Shown piece after piece: positions 26,349-34,600 of a stretch of 64,000 nt of DNA. A model generated the notes under the pieces. It was not told where the DNA came from. It searched no databases and worked only from the letters and a program-made list of their open reading frames with translations. Position 1 is the first letter of the stretch, and each line of letters begins with the position of its first letter. Source of the DNA: Bacillota bacterium. Its GTDB lineage: Bacteria; Bacillota; Clostridia; Lachnospirales; Lachnospiraceae. The translations under genes were made by a program, and so were the position numbers. Where the stretch lies: assembly GCA_023460575.1 (NCBI GenBank), contig JAEWPQ010000306.1, forward strand, positions 1 to 64,000. The letters are read 5' to 3'.

Positions 26349-26398
26349 TTAAGTACTTAACTAAAATTAGTTGTATCACTTTGATTTAATAAAGTCAA
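26349..26398 (-). promoter_or_regulatory. marR promoter region with palindrome TTAAGTACTTAA
   Basis: Perfect 12-bp palindrome at 26349-26360, overlapped by an imperfect dyad AACTAA-AA-TTAGTT (26359-26372). TTGACT (minus, 26398-26393) with a weak TACAAC -10 lies just upstream. Confidence 0.5.
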
Positions 26399-26491
26399 GC
26401 CATTTAAATAACATGAAATGTATTTTCCTTTGTCTTTCAGTAGTATGAGCTCTCGGACGATTACTAAAATAATAATTACACTGCATGCAAA

Positions 26492-26511
26492 AAGCACCAA
26501 AAATGGTGCTT
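26492..26511 (-). terminator. terminator of the SDR gene
   Basis: Stem AAGCACCA / TGGTGCTT (26492-26499 / 26504-26511); on the minus strand it is followed by a T run. Confidence 0.7.
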
Positions 26512-26545
26512 AAAATTTATTGAAACATATGTAAATATTCCAGCA

Positions 26546-27361
26546 TTACTCTATTTTGAATAAAGATTTTATAACTTTGTCTTTTACTGTATCTGAGCAA
26601 TGAGTTATAAGACGGTTGAACGCTGGTACCGATGCCATATATCGAACTTTAGGTTTTACTGCACCAACTGCCTTCTGGACAATCTGAGTTACTTCTTCTG
26701 GAAGCGCTTCTACTGTTCGCGATTTATCATTAAAAGAATTATATTTTTTATAAAATTCGTAATATGCTGATTGAGGGTCTGATATAACTTTATCAGAATT
26801 TTTATCTACTGTTTTCATGAAATTAGTCTTAATATTACCAGGTTCAACAACTATGACAGAAATTCCAAATGGTGCTAATTCAAGGCGAAGTGCATCACTT
26901 AATGCCTCTAGAGCAAACTTTGATGCACAATATGCCCCGCTGACCGGTAATACTACTTTACCAGCAATAGAACTAATATTAATTATTCTACCCGCCTGCT
27001 GTTTTCTCATATGAGGGACAACTTCACGAATCATTCTTATTATGCCAAATACATTTACGTCAAACATATGTTGGATATTTTCATCAGAGATGTCTTCTAC
27101 CGTACATCTGAAAGCAAACCCGGCATTGTTGATCAGAACATCTATCCTTCCATATTGATTCACTACTTTGTTCACTGTGTTTGTAATGGATCCATTACTG
27201 GTAACATCTAACGGTAGTTTTAAAGCTGCCTCGATATTTTCTATGTCACTTAGATTTCTTGCTGTAGCAACAACTGTGTAACCATCTTGGGTCATCCTTT
27301 CTGCCATATCCTGACCTAATCCAGAAGAACAACCTGTTATTAATACTATTTTTGATTTCAT
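26546..27361 (-). CDS. short-chain dehydrogenase/reductase
   Basis: 271 residues, classical SDR with a C-terminal extension: TGCSSGLG (cofactor loop), NNAG, ISSIAG (Ser), YCASKFA (Tyr, Lys), EPGNIKTNF. It resembles the retinol/oxidoreductase-like group that acts on aldehydes, ketones or xenobiotic carbonyls. Its upstream region has a 22-bp motif shared with the promoter of the neighbouring marR gene, so it is probably a MarR target. Confidence 0.88.
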   Translation of the reverse strand: MKSKIVLITGCSSGLGQDMAERMTQDGYTVVATARNLSDIENIEAALKLPLDVTSNGSITNTVNKVVNQYGRIDVLINNAGFAFRCTVEDISDENIQHMFDVNVFGIIRMIREVVPHMRKQQAGRIINISSIAGKVVLPVSGAYCASKFALEALSDALRLELAPFGISVIVVEPGNIKTNFMKTVDKNSDKVISDPQSAYYEFYKKYNSFNDKSRTVEALPEEVTQIVQKAVGAVKPKVRYMASVPAFNRLITHCSDTVKDKVIKSLFKIE

Positions 27362-27417
27362 AATTAATATTACTCCTTTTTTATATGAATTTTTACTAAA
27401 TTAGATCTTACAATATT

Positions 27418-27439
27418 TTTTAGCAACTAAAACATATTG
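27418..27439 (-). promoter_or_regulatory. candidate MarR operator, SDR side
   Basis: On the minus strand this 22-mer matches the plus-strand 22-mer at 27943-27964 with one difference (core TTTTAG[T/C]TGCTAAAA). It lies 57 bases before the SDR start. Confidence 0.6.
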
Positions 27440-27455
27440 CATTTAAAATGCCCCA

Positions 27456-27899
27456 TTATTTCTGGGGCCAATCTTGGATTAACTTTTCAAGAAATTCATT
27501 TAAAATAATAACCTTATCATCCTCAAGACTATCAATATATTGATTTAGATTCTTATATGATTCTTTATGATGATTCTGATGTCCAAAATCAGCTATCTTT
27601 CCTTTATCTGTGAGCTGATAAAAAACCTCTTTTTTATTTCCAACTATATTATACTGTTCAACAAGTCCTTTCTTCTTTAGCTTACTGATTATTTGCGTTA
27701 TCGCACCATTTGTTACTCCCAATACATTTGACAATTCGCTGGCGTTCACATTCTCATGATTTTTTATTGCTTCAATCGTATGTATTTCAGCGTGGTACAG
27801 CATATCTCCAGTTCCATAATCCTTAGGTACTTTATTTGCCTGATTTATTTTATTAATCAAACGAATTAATTTCTCCAGTATAACAATACTTTTTCCCAT
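27456..27899 (-). CDS. MarR family transcriptional regulator, second
   Basis: 147 residues. Winged helix: EIHTIEAIKNHENVNASELSNVLGVTNGAITQIISKLKKKGLVEQ, wing KKEVFYQLTDKG. The start at 27899 is chosen because GAGGTG lies 6 bases upstream; two ATGs 6 and 9 bases earlier overlap that site. Its gene is flanked on both sides by the same 22-bp motif, so it likely represses itself and the SDR. Confidence 0.88.
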   Translation of the reverse strand: MGKSIVILEKLIRLINKINQANKVPKDYGTGDMLYHAEIHTIEAIKNHENVNASELSNVLGVTNGAITQIISKLKKKGLVEQYNIVGNKKEVFYQLTDKGKIADFGHQNHHKESYKNLNQYIDSLEDDKVIILNEFLEKLIQDWPQK

Positions 27900-27916
27900 A
27901 ATCATCACCTCAAATT

Positions 27917-27964
27917 ATTCTATAGCATTCAAAACATTTTGTCAATATGTTTTAGCTGCTAAAA
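27917..27964 (-). promoter_or_regulatory. marR promoter with operator
   Basis: Minus strand TTGACA (27945-27940), 17 bp, TAGAAT (27922-27917). The operator candidate 27943-27964 contains TTTTAGC-T-GCTAAAA, a dyad with 7-bp arms, and overlaps the -35. Confidence 0.65.
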
Positions 27965-28041
27965 TAAAACATATTCGTGGACGTCGGCAGGAGAAATAAA
28001 ACCGTTACAAAATATTAATTAATAATTAAAAAAATAAAAGG

Positions 28042-28070
28042 TTGTTACCATTTAGGTTTTGTGCTATAAT
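28042..28070 (+). promoter_or_regulatory. promoter of the lipoprotein gene
   Basis: TTGTTA (28042-28047), 17-bp spacer, TATAAT (28065-28070). Confidence 0.7.
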
Positions 28071-28135
28071 TTTACTGCTTTCGATTTTACATATAAAAGC
28101 AGGGGAATATCAAGACCAATTAACGAGGAGAAATT

Positions 28136-28744
28136 ATGAAAAAGAGAATTTATTCTATCTTACTGGCCTGTTTATTGATTGCAGCACTTGCAGGCTGCAG
28201 TAAAAAGGCAGAAACCGTAGCAACAGACACAACTGTGGCAGAATCACAGGCAACAACGCAGGAAAGCAAAACGGCTGAAGTGAGTACAGAAGCAGGCGCT
28301 GCAGAAGGATTCACAGCTTTTGAAGATCCAAACGGAGTGTTTACTGCCAGCTATCCGGGTACACCAAAAGAGATGAAGCAGTCAGTTCCTTCCGGAAATA
28401 CTACAATTGATATGTATTCCTATATGCTTGAGCAGGAGGATGCCCTTTATAATGTTATGTACAGTGCTATACCAGAGGGCAGTGCAGCAGATCCCGCAGC
28501 TATGCTGGAGGGTGCCGTTTCCAATATTCCCTACACAATTGATGAAAGCAGTGATATTACCCTTGGAGAATATGCTGGAAAAGAATTAAAATACAGCGCT
28601 CCGTTAGGATCTGATACTATCACCTTCTATCACAGAGTTTTCATTGCAGGAGATCGTATTTATCAGCTCCAGGCAGTTTCTGCAACAGGAGAAAGAACAC
28701 CGGAAATCGATACCTTCTTTAATTCCTTTGCACTGAAAAAATAA
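28136..28744 (+). CDS. secreted lipoprotein of unknown function
   Basis: 202 residues. Signal peptide with lipobox LAGC at 20-23, so the mature protein is anchored to the outer face of the membrane at Cys. Residues 25-58 are a Thr/Glu/Ala-rich linker; the rest is a compact alpha/beta domain (FTASYPGTPKEM at the start, TFYHRVFIAGDRIYQLQAVS near the end) reminiscent of PsbP/MOG1-like or DUF1795-like folds. No close family assignment. Own promoter and terminator. Confidence 0.8.
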   Translation: MKKRIYSILLACLLIAALAGCSKKAETVATDTTVAESQATTQESKTAEVSTEAGAAEGFTAFEDPNGVFTASYPGTPKEMKQSVPSGNTTIDMYSYMLEQEDALYNVMYSAIPEGSAADPAAMLEGAVSNIPYTIDESSDITLGEYAGKELKYSAPLGSDTITFYHRVFIAGDRIYQLQAVSATGERTPEIDTFFNSFALKK

Positions 28745-28830
28745 GATTCATATTAAACAACCTATAATCAGGATTCCCCAATTCTGTTATTTATGTATCG
28801 TTAGAAAGATTCCAGTCGAAAAAGACAGGG

Positions 28831-28880
28831 AAAAGCCCCGTGAAACAAGTATGACTCATACTTGCTTACACGGGGCTTTT
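28831..28880. terminator. bidirectional nested terminator
   Basis: Outer 12-bp stem 28831-28842 / 28869-28880 (AAAAGCCCCGTG) and inner 8-bp stem 28846-28853 / 28857-28864, between convergent genes. Confidence 0.85.
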
Positions 28881-28883
28881 TAA

Positions 28884-29948
28884 TTACTGAATAAAAGTTC
28901 CTGCCTGAATCTGACCCACAATTTCTTTATACTGTGTCTGAATATCCTGTGGTACTGCATCTGAGAATGTCCCAATGCTTAAGCAGCCATTGCCTAAATC
29001 GCCGTAGATGGTCTGGCCGCCGAACTTATCTGCTTCCACGTCCTTCATACATGCCTTTAACAGAGCTGCGTTGTCGGTTACCACAGAGCAGATAATAATC
29101 TTGTGGTCAGCAGAACCTAAATCTCCCGGCTGACCGATATCGTATCTGCCTTCTGAGCCAGCCAGAGCTTCCCGTGCTCCGGTATCAACTGCGGAGGCAT
29201 CACCGAACATTACATCAACGTCGTAGGTGGAGACCATGGAGGAAGCAATCTCCTTACCTTTGGCAGTATCGCTGAAAGAGCCTGCATAAGCAGAAGAAAC
29301 TTTAATATCAGGATTCACCTTTTTTGCTGCTTTTTCATAACATTCCAGCTTTGCCTTTGTGGTATCCAGCTCCATACCACCGATAAATCCGATGTTGTTT
29401 GTCTTGCTCATAAGACCTGCAAGAGCACCTGCCATGTAGCCGATCTGCTTCGCATCAGGAAGAATGGAGGTAATGTTTTCTGTCTCAACAGTTCCGTTTA
29501 ACAGGGCAAAATTGATTTCCGGATATTCTTCTGCTACCTGCTTTACTGCATCGGTATACTGATTGCCGGGAGCGAAAATCAGGTTATAGCCAAGTTCTGC
29601 ATAATCTGTCATGACAGTGGCAAAATCTGCAGTCGCTACATTATCGGTATACACAGTTTCCCAGCCGCTGTCCTTCGCAGCATTAACCATAGCCTGATAG
29701 CAGCTTGCGCCCCAGCCTCCGTCAGATACAGAAGAGTCAAGTACCATGGCTACCTTATAGCCTGACGCTTTTGCAGCCTGTGTTTCCCCGGCTTTTGTGG
29801 TTTCCGTTTTTGCAGTTTCTGCAGCAGAAGTTTCTGCAGCAGAGCTTTCTGCTTTTGTTGGTGCAGCCGCGCTGCCGCATGCAGCCAGGCTCATGGCAGT
29901 AAGGACTGCAGCCATGATGAGAGAAGCTGTTTTCATAGTCTTTTTCAT
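28884..29948 (-). CDS. BMP-family (PnrA-type) substrate-binding lipoprotein
   Basis: 354 residues. Signal peptide ending LAACG (lipobox), an Ala/Thr/Glu-rich linker, then the BMP domain: KVAMVLDSSVSDGGWGASCYQAM, a type I periplasmic-binding fold that usually holds purine nucleosides or related compounds (Trp in GGWGAS). Start 29948 has AGGAGG 8 bases upstream. It is the last gene of the tetR-ATPase-permease-permease-BMP unit, which fits a Nup/Yuf-type nucleoside importer. Confidence 0.9.
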   Translation of the reverse strand: MKKTMKTASLIMAAVLTAMSLAACGSAAAPTKAESSAAETSAAETAKTETTKAGETQAAKASGYKVAMVLDSSVSDGGWGASCYQAMVNAAKDSGWETVYTDNVATADFATVMTDYAELGYNLIFAPGNQYTDAVKQVAEEYPEINFALLNGTVETENITSILPDAKQIGYMAGALAGLMSKTNNIGFIGGMELDTTKAKLECYEKAAKKVNPDIKVSSAYAGSFSDTAKGKEIASSMVSTYDVDVMFGDASAVDTGAREALAGSEGRYDIGQPGDLGSADHKIIICSVVTDNAALLKACMKDVEADKFGGQTIYGDLGNGCLSIGTFSDAVPQDIQTQYKEIVGQIQAGTFIQ

Positions 29949-30009
29949 AATAAATCCTCCTTTTATGTTTGAAAAAATATATAATCGCAGGGCTGTCCTG
30001 GAATTATCA

Positions 30010-30951
30010 TCAGCGCTCTTCCCTGTAATAGGGCTGTCCGTTGGCTTTCGGACCGCTTTTTCGAATGCCGAAAAATGCAAGAACAAACAGGGTACACAGA
30101 TAGGGGATCATCTGGAGAAGCTGGTAGGGTGTGGACGGACTTAACAGCTGCAGCCGGATCTGCAGTGCATCGCAGAATCCAAAAAGCAGACAGGCTAACA
30201 ATACGCCGGTAGGCATCCAGCGTCCGAATATAACAGCTGACAGTGCGATAAACCCTCGGCCTGCCACGATTCCCTCGGAGTAAGTGCTGGTGTAGCAGAT
30301 GGTTAAATACGCTCCGCCGATACCTGCAAGTGCGCCGCAGATGACGCAGGCAAGGTATTTTTGAAGCACTACATTGATTCCCAGTGTTTCTGCCGCTTTG
30401 GGAAATTCTCCCACGGCTTTAAAATTAAGCCCCGCTTTTGTCCTGTTAAAGAAAACTGCAGTGACAGGTACCAGGAGATAGGCAGCATAAACCAGAGGAA
30501 TATGGTGAAAGAACAAAGGTCCAAGAACCGGGATTCTGCTGAGAAGCGGAATGGGAAGCGCCTTCATGGAAACGCCCTGGATAAGTGTTGAGGTATCGGA
30601 AAAGGAAAGGCGGTATATGAAGGAAGCCAGTGCTGGTGCAAAAATATTAATTGCCATGCCGTAAACAATCTGCGGAGCACACAGGCGTATGGTGCAAAAC
30701 GCATAAATCATATTAATGGCAATACCTGAAAGGGCGCCTGCAAGGATACCAACTGTGGGGCTTCCGGTTTTATATCCGATTAAAAACCCGATTAATGCGC
30801 CGAAGGACATAATTCCATCAAGACCAATATTGACTAAGCCAGCCCGTTCCGAGTAGGTTTCAGCCAGTGCAACAAACAGGATAGGAGTAGCCATACGTAT
30901 AGTGGAAAGCAGCAGTTCTGTTAGAAAATTTATGTTAAAAAATGCATCCAT
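30010..30951 (-). CDS. ABC transporter permease (NupQ/YufQ-like)
   Basis: 313 residues, about 8-9 membrane helices, BPD_transp_2 family: LAETYSERAGLVNIGLDGIM near the start and GAGGAYL-like GIGGAYLTICYTSTY in the conserved cytoplasmic loop. Second permease of the nucleoside-type importer. Its ATG overlaps the stop of the other permease by one base (TGATG). Confidence 0.9.
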   Translation of the reverse strand: MDAFFNINFLTELLLSTIRMATPILFVALAETYSERAGLVNIGLDGIMSFGALIGFLIGYKTGSPTVGILAGALSGIAINMIYAFCTIRLCAPQIVYGMAINIFAPALASFIYRLSFSDTSTLIQGVSMKALPIPLLSRIPVLGPLFFHHIPLVYAAYLLVPVTAVFFNRTKAGLNFKAVGEFPKAAETLGINVVLQKYLACVICGALAGIGGAYLTICYTSTYSEGIVAGRGFIALSAVIFGRWMPTGVLLACLLFGFCDALQIRLQLLSPSTPYQLLQMIPYLCTLFVLAFFGIRKSGPKANGQPYYREER

Positions 30952-32012
30952 CAGTTGGTAACCTCCTTTTTCCCCATATGGCTGTTTATGTACTGTCTGA
31001 TTGCGGGGAGCTTTAATAGCGCAGTGCCTGCCACCGCAAATATAATTACCAGTGCCTGAATAATATCAACCACTGCAGTGGGAATCTGCATACCAGTCTG
31101 TAAAGTACTGGCTCCTTTTCTCAGCACAGCGAAGATAAATGCCACAGCAGCAGTTCCGATAGGATTAAGCTGGGCGATCAGTGCGATTGCCACTCCGTCA
31201 AAACCGAATCCCTGCCCAAATCCACCCATCAGTCTCAGCTGCTTGCCGTGAAGCTCCACGCTTCCGCCAAGTCCTGCCACTGCTCCGGAGGCAATAAAGG
31301 AAAAGAGAACATACCGGTTTACGGGAAAACCATTGAAAAATGCTGCAGTTGAATTTAATCCCACTGCCCTCAGCTTAAAGCCCTTTGAGGTATAGAAAAG
31401 AAAATAGTACCCTGCAAATGCAAGAAGCAATGCAATCCATACACCCCAGTGAACAGGGAAGCTTTTCGATATGACTGCCAGTCTGGTGCTGTCGGGGATG
31501 GCGAAGGTCTGGGGTACGCTCCCGTCACGCAAAAGGGTTGTATAAACGTAACCCATAAAAAGAGTTGCCACATAATTCAGCATGATGCTGACAATCATTT
31601 CATTTAAGCCTCTTGTAATCTTTAAAATTCCTGGAATTGCGCCCCATACTGCTCCCGCTGCAGCGCCGATAAGAAGACTGAGCAGTATTCCTGCGAATCC
31701 TTCTATTCCAGATTTAGTAACAAAAAATATGCTGGCAACTGCCCCCATTACAAACTGACCTTCCCCGCCAAGATTGAAAACGCCGCATTTATAAGAGAAT
31801 GCTGCAGTCAGTCCCGTAAATATCAAAGGACAGGAAATTACAAGGGTCTGAGCGATCTTTCTGCTGCTTCCGAATGCACCGGAAAACAGAAATCCATATG
31901 CCTGAAAGGGGTTTTTGCCCAGGCAGATAATAATGATGCCTCCTATAATAAATGCTACCAGAATGGATAACACGGGCACAATAACCTTCATTAAATTTTC
32001 TTTCTGTTTCAT
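30951..32012 (-). CDS. ABC transporter permease (NupP/YufP-like)
   Basis: 353 residues with about 8-10 membrane helices. TAAFSYKCGVFNLGGEGQFVMGA and GLGGSVELHG are characteristic of BMP-linked permeases. First permease of the importer; begins 3 bases after the ATPase stop and overlaps the next permease. Confidence 0.9.
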   Translation of the reverse strand: MKQKENLMKVIVPVLSILVAFIIGGIIIICLGKNPFQAYGFLFSGAFGSSRKIAQTLVISCPLIFTGLTAAFSYKCGVFNLGGEGQFVMGAVASIFFVTKSGIEGFAGILLSLLIGAAAGAVWGAIPGILKITRGLNEMIVSIMLNYVATLFMGYVYTTLLRDGSVPQTFAIPDSTRLAVISKSFPVHWGVWIALLLAFAGYYFLFYTSKGFKLRAVGLNSTAAFFNGFPVNRYVLFSFIASGAVAGLGGSVELHGKQLRLMGGFGQGFGFDGVAIALIAQLNPIGTAAVAFIFAVLRKGASTLQTGMQIPTAVVDIIQALVIIFAVAGTALLKLPAIRQYINSHMGKKEVTN

Positions 32013-32015
32013 GTC

Positions 32016-33530
32016 CTAATTCCCCTTTCCTGCCATTGCCAGTGAAATTTGTTCAATAGGCGGATTGATTCCTGAATAGGTTCCCATGACCTGTCCCTCG
32101 AACATGACCAGAATCCGGTCGGATAAATTGAGTATTTCATCAAAGTCGGCGCTGATTAAGAGAATCGCACAGCCCTTATCCCTGGCAGCAGCCATGGTAT
32201 CATGGACATAACGGGCAGCTCCGATATCTAAGCCTCTGGTGGGATGAACCGCGATTAAAAGCTCCGGGTCATTTTCCATTTCTCTTGCCAGTATGATTTT
32301 CTGCTGGTTGCCTCCAGATAGGTTCCGCACCTCCTGCTCGATGGAAGCGCAGCGGATATCATTTTTTTCCTGCATTTCAAGAGCAAATTTCGTAATGGCT
32401 TTATTCTTTAAGAGTGCTCCGTGCCCATAGGAGAAACGGTCCTCTTCAGTCGCTTTTAAAACCAGATTTTCCCTCACTGTCATATTGCCGATGAGTCCCA
32501 TCTTATTGCGGTCCTCCGGGACATGGGAAACATGGGATAGGATAAAGCCGTTTGGTGCAAAACGGGAGACGCGGGAGGCCTTTAACAAAACACTTCCCTC
32601 TTCGGGAGCAATAATCCCTGCAGCCAGCTGTGCCAGCTGTGACTGGCCGTTTCCGTCCACTCCTGCAATGCCCAGGATTTCTCCCTTCCGTATGGTGAGA
32701 CTTACATCATTTAAGCCGCTGTGCTTATGCTGTTTTTGATAGCTGATATTTTGAAAGCTTAAGACTTCATCTCCGGGAGAGGTAACTTTTTCATAATTAC
32801 TGGGTACCATTTCCCTTCCGATCATTAAGTTTGCAAGCTGGGTGCCGTCGGTATCCTCTCTATTTAATGTAGTAACGGTCTCACCGGTCCGCAGAATCGT
32901 GATACGGTCACTGACTGAAAGAACCTCTCTCATTTTGTGAGAAATAAATATTACAGATTTTTGTTCTTCGGTCAGTTTTCGGATAATTGCAAAAAGCCCT
33001 TCTGCTTCGATGTCGGTAAGCGCAGCCGTGGGTTCATCAAGAATAAGAAGTTCCGCTCCCCTGTAAAGAGCTTTTAAAATTTCCACCCGCTGCTGTGCGC
33101 CTACAGAGATTTCCGTGATCTGCTTGTCCAGTTCCACGTCAAGACCGTATTTTTCTGAAAGTGCCAGGATTTCTTTTCTAACCCGGTCCTTTTTTATAAA
33201 GACAGAGGAATCCTTCCGGCTTCCAAGAATGATGTTTTCTAATACGGTCATGGCTTCTACAAGCATGAAATGCTGGTGAACCATGCCAATACCCATTTTT
33301 ACTGCGGCTTTTGGAGAATCAATTTTCACTTTTTCTCCGCGGAGAAAAATGGCACCTCCTGTGGGCTGGTATAAGCCGATAAGAATATTCATCAGGGTGC
33401 TCTTTCCGGCACCGTTTTCTCCCAGCAGAGTATGTACTTCTCCCTCCCTTACAGAGAGATTGATATTGCGGTTGGCAAATACATCTCCAAACTGCTTGGT
33501 GATCTGCTCCATTCTCAGAAATTCCTTCAT
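32016..33530 (-). CDS. ABC transporter ATP-binding protein, two nucleotide-binding domains (NupO/YufO-like)
   Basis: 504 residues. First domain: LLGENGAGKSTLM (Walker A), atypical signature ISVGAQQRVEILKAL, LLILDEPTAAL. Second: degenerate Walker A GVDGNGQSQLAQ, signature LSGGNQQKIILARE and a Walker B lacking the usual Glu (AVHPTRGLD). This double-domain pattern is standard for sugar/nucleoside BMP-type importers. AGGAGG 5 bases before the ATG. Confidence 0.93.
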   Translation of the reverse strand: MKEFLRMEQITKQFGDVFANRNINLSVREGEVHTLLGENGAGKSTLMNILIGLYQPTGGAIFLRGEKVKIDSPKAAVKMGIGMVHQHFMLVEAMTVLENIILGSRKDSSVFIKKDRVRKEILALSEKYGLDVELDKQITEISVGAQQRVEILKALYRGAELLILDEPTAALTDIEAEGLFAIIRKLTEEQKSVIFISHKMREVLSVSDRITILRTGETVTTLNREDTDGTQLANLMIGREMVPSNYEKVTSPGDEVLSFQNISYQKQHKHSGLNDVSLTIRKGEILGIAGVDGNGQSQLAQLAAGIIAPEEGSVLLKASRVSRFAPNGFILSHVSHVPEDRNKMGLIGNMTVRENLVLKATEEDRFSYGHGALLKNKAITKFALEMQEKNDIRCASIEQEVRNLSGGNQQKIILAREMENDPELLIAVHPTRGLDIGAARYVHDTMAAARDKGCAILLISADFDEILNLSDRILVMFEGQVMGTYSGINPPIEQISLAMAGKGN

Positions 33531-33539
33531 TGGTTCCTC

Positions 33540-34160
33540 CTAGCCTCTGATCTCTCTGATCAGGATTGATTTGCAATAAGCAAAATAAGAATCTAAATCA
33601 AATGCCTCTTTGTCAACCAGAAACTGAACTGTGGCTCCCTCCAGCAGTGAGACCGCAATCCCGGCAATCAGATTCTGCTTTGCAGATATCATATCCGGTG
33701 AGAATTTTTCTACGATTTCCCGTATCTCCGTTCTCCAGTTTTGATAGGAGAGACAGAATTCCTTATGCATGTCAGGATCCAGACGGGACTGATTCCAAAA
33801 ATCCAGCTCAGCAACATCATATTTATCTTCTATTAAAATCGTGTAAATCTTTTGTTTTATAAAAATGTCCAGACGATCTTCAAGAGTCGCTTCCGGACCA
33901 ATTTCGGACTGGTTAATGGATTGCTGGCGGATTTCGCGGTAACGGTTTAAGACTTTTTTCTGAACAGCAAGGAGAAGTTCTTTCTTGCTGTTATAATAAT
34001 AGTGAATATTGGATTGAAACAAATGTGCTTTTTCTGCCACCTGCCGGATTCTCAGGCCGCTGATGGTTTTTTCCTGAATGATAGTAAGGGCTGCATCCAG
34101 AATTCTGTCTTCTGTTGAAGTGCTGCAGGGTTTTTCTTCTATTGATAAAATTTGCCCCAT
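33540..34160 (-). CDS. TetR family transcriptional regulator of the importer operon
   Basis: 206 residues. HTH: DRILDAALTIIQEKTISGLRIRQVAEKAHLFQSNIHYYYNSKKELL. The C-terminal part is helical (TetR_C_6-like). It is the first gene of the operon, 9 bases before the ATPase. The promoter carries a TTGGTCA-GA-TGACCAA dyad immediately downstream of the -10. Pyrimidine/purine-catabolism regulators of this family have such an arrangement; the ligand here is inferred to be a nucleoside or base. Confidence 0.9.
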   Translation of the reverse strand: MGQILSIEEKPCSTSTEDRILDAALTIIQEKTISGLRIRQVAEKAHLFQSNIHYYYNSKKELLLAVQKKVLNRYREIRQQSINQSEIGPEATLEDRLDIFIKQKIYTILIEDKYDVAELDFWNQSRLDPDMHKEFCLSYQNWRTEIREIVEKFSPDMISAKQNLIAGIAVSLLEGATVQFLVDKEAFDLDSYFAYCKSILIREIRG

Positions 34161-34174
34161 ATCACGCCTCCCTT

Positions 34175-34227
34175 TTGGTCAGATGACCAATTTCTTGCAT
34201 TATACGGAACTGTTCTTATGGTGTCAA
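34175..34227 (-). promoter_or_regulatory. importer operon promoter and TetR operator
   Basis: Minus strand TTGACA (34227-34222), 17 bp, TATAAT (34204-34199), both perfect consensus. Dyad with 7-bp arms TTGGTCA (34175-34181) and TGACCAA (34184-34190) covers the start-site region. Confidence 0.8.
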
Positions 34228-34230
34228 TTA

Positions 34231-34494
34231 AAAATCAGAATAATTGGATATATTAAGTGTTGGATTAAGATTATAAAAGAATAGCACTTGAAAATTAATA
34301 AAACAAGGAAATTAATAAGGGATGATGGGTGAGATTTCCAGTTTTATGTTAAGATACAGGATTGGAGTAATTTTCCAGATTTTTCGAAATGTACCTTTGT
34401 TTGATATTATTTCTGTTATGAAAAAAATTAAGAAATATATTGCAAATTTCTGCTGTATATGATATAATGCCAGTGTTGTGAAACAAATATTTAT
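34231..34494 (+). promoter_or_regulatory. non-coding stretch with tRNA-Gly promoter
   Basis: 264 bases, A/T-rich, no gene seen. TTGCAA (34440-34445), 17 bp and TATAAT (34463-34468) form the promoter of the tRNA 27 bases further on. Confidence 0.65.
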
Positions 34495-34567
34495 GCGCGA
34501 GTGGCTCAGTTGGTGGAGTACGACCTTGCCAAGGTCGGGGTCGCGGGTTCGAGTCCCGTCTCGCGCT
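34495..34567 (+). tRNA. tRNA-Gly (GCC), prophage integration site
   Basis: 73 nt: acceptor GCGCGAG 34495-34501 / CTCGCGC 34560-34566, D-arm GGCTCAGTTGGTGGAGTAC, anticodon stem CGACC/GGTCG with loop TTGCCAA giving GCC, T-loop TTCGAGT. The phage integrase gene ends 18 bases after it, so the 3' half is the likely att core. Confidence 0.97.
34540..34567 (+). other. probable attL core (3' end of tRNA-Gly)
   Basis: Tyrosine-recombinase phages often integrate in the T-arm/acceptor end of a tRNA and restore it. The second copy (attR) would be beyond the window, so the exact core cannot be set here. Confidence 0.5.
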
Positions 34568-34571
34568 TTTT

Positions 34572-34600
34572 AAAAGCCTTGTATTTACAGGGCTTTTTTC
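34572..34600. terminator. terminator between tRNA-Gly and integrase
   Basis: Stem 34572-34583 / 34586-34597 (inner pair probably open) with T run. It also covers the integrase stop codon, so it serves both strands. Confidence 0.75.

Noticed and set aside
22196..27908. Anti-phage defence island
   Set aside because: The genes are VOC, MATE, TetR, metallo-hydrolase, MarR and SDR, a normal efflux/stress set; no nuclease, cyclase or toxin module typical of defence systems.
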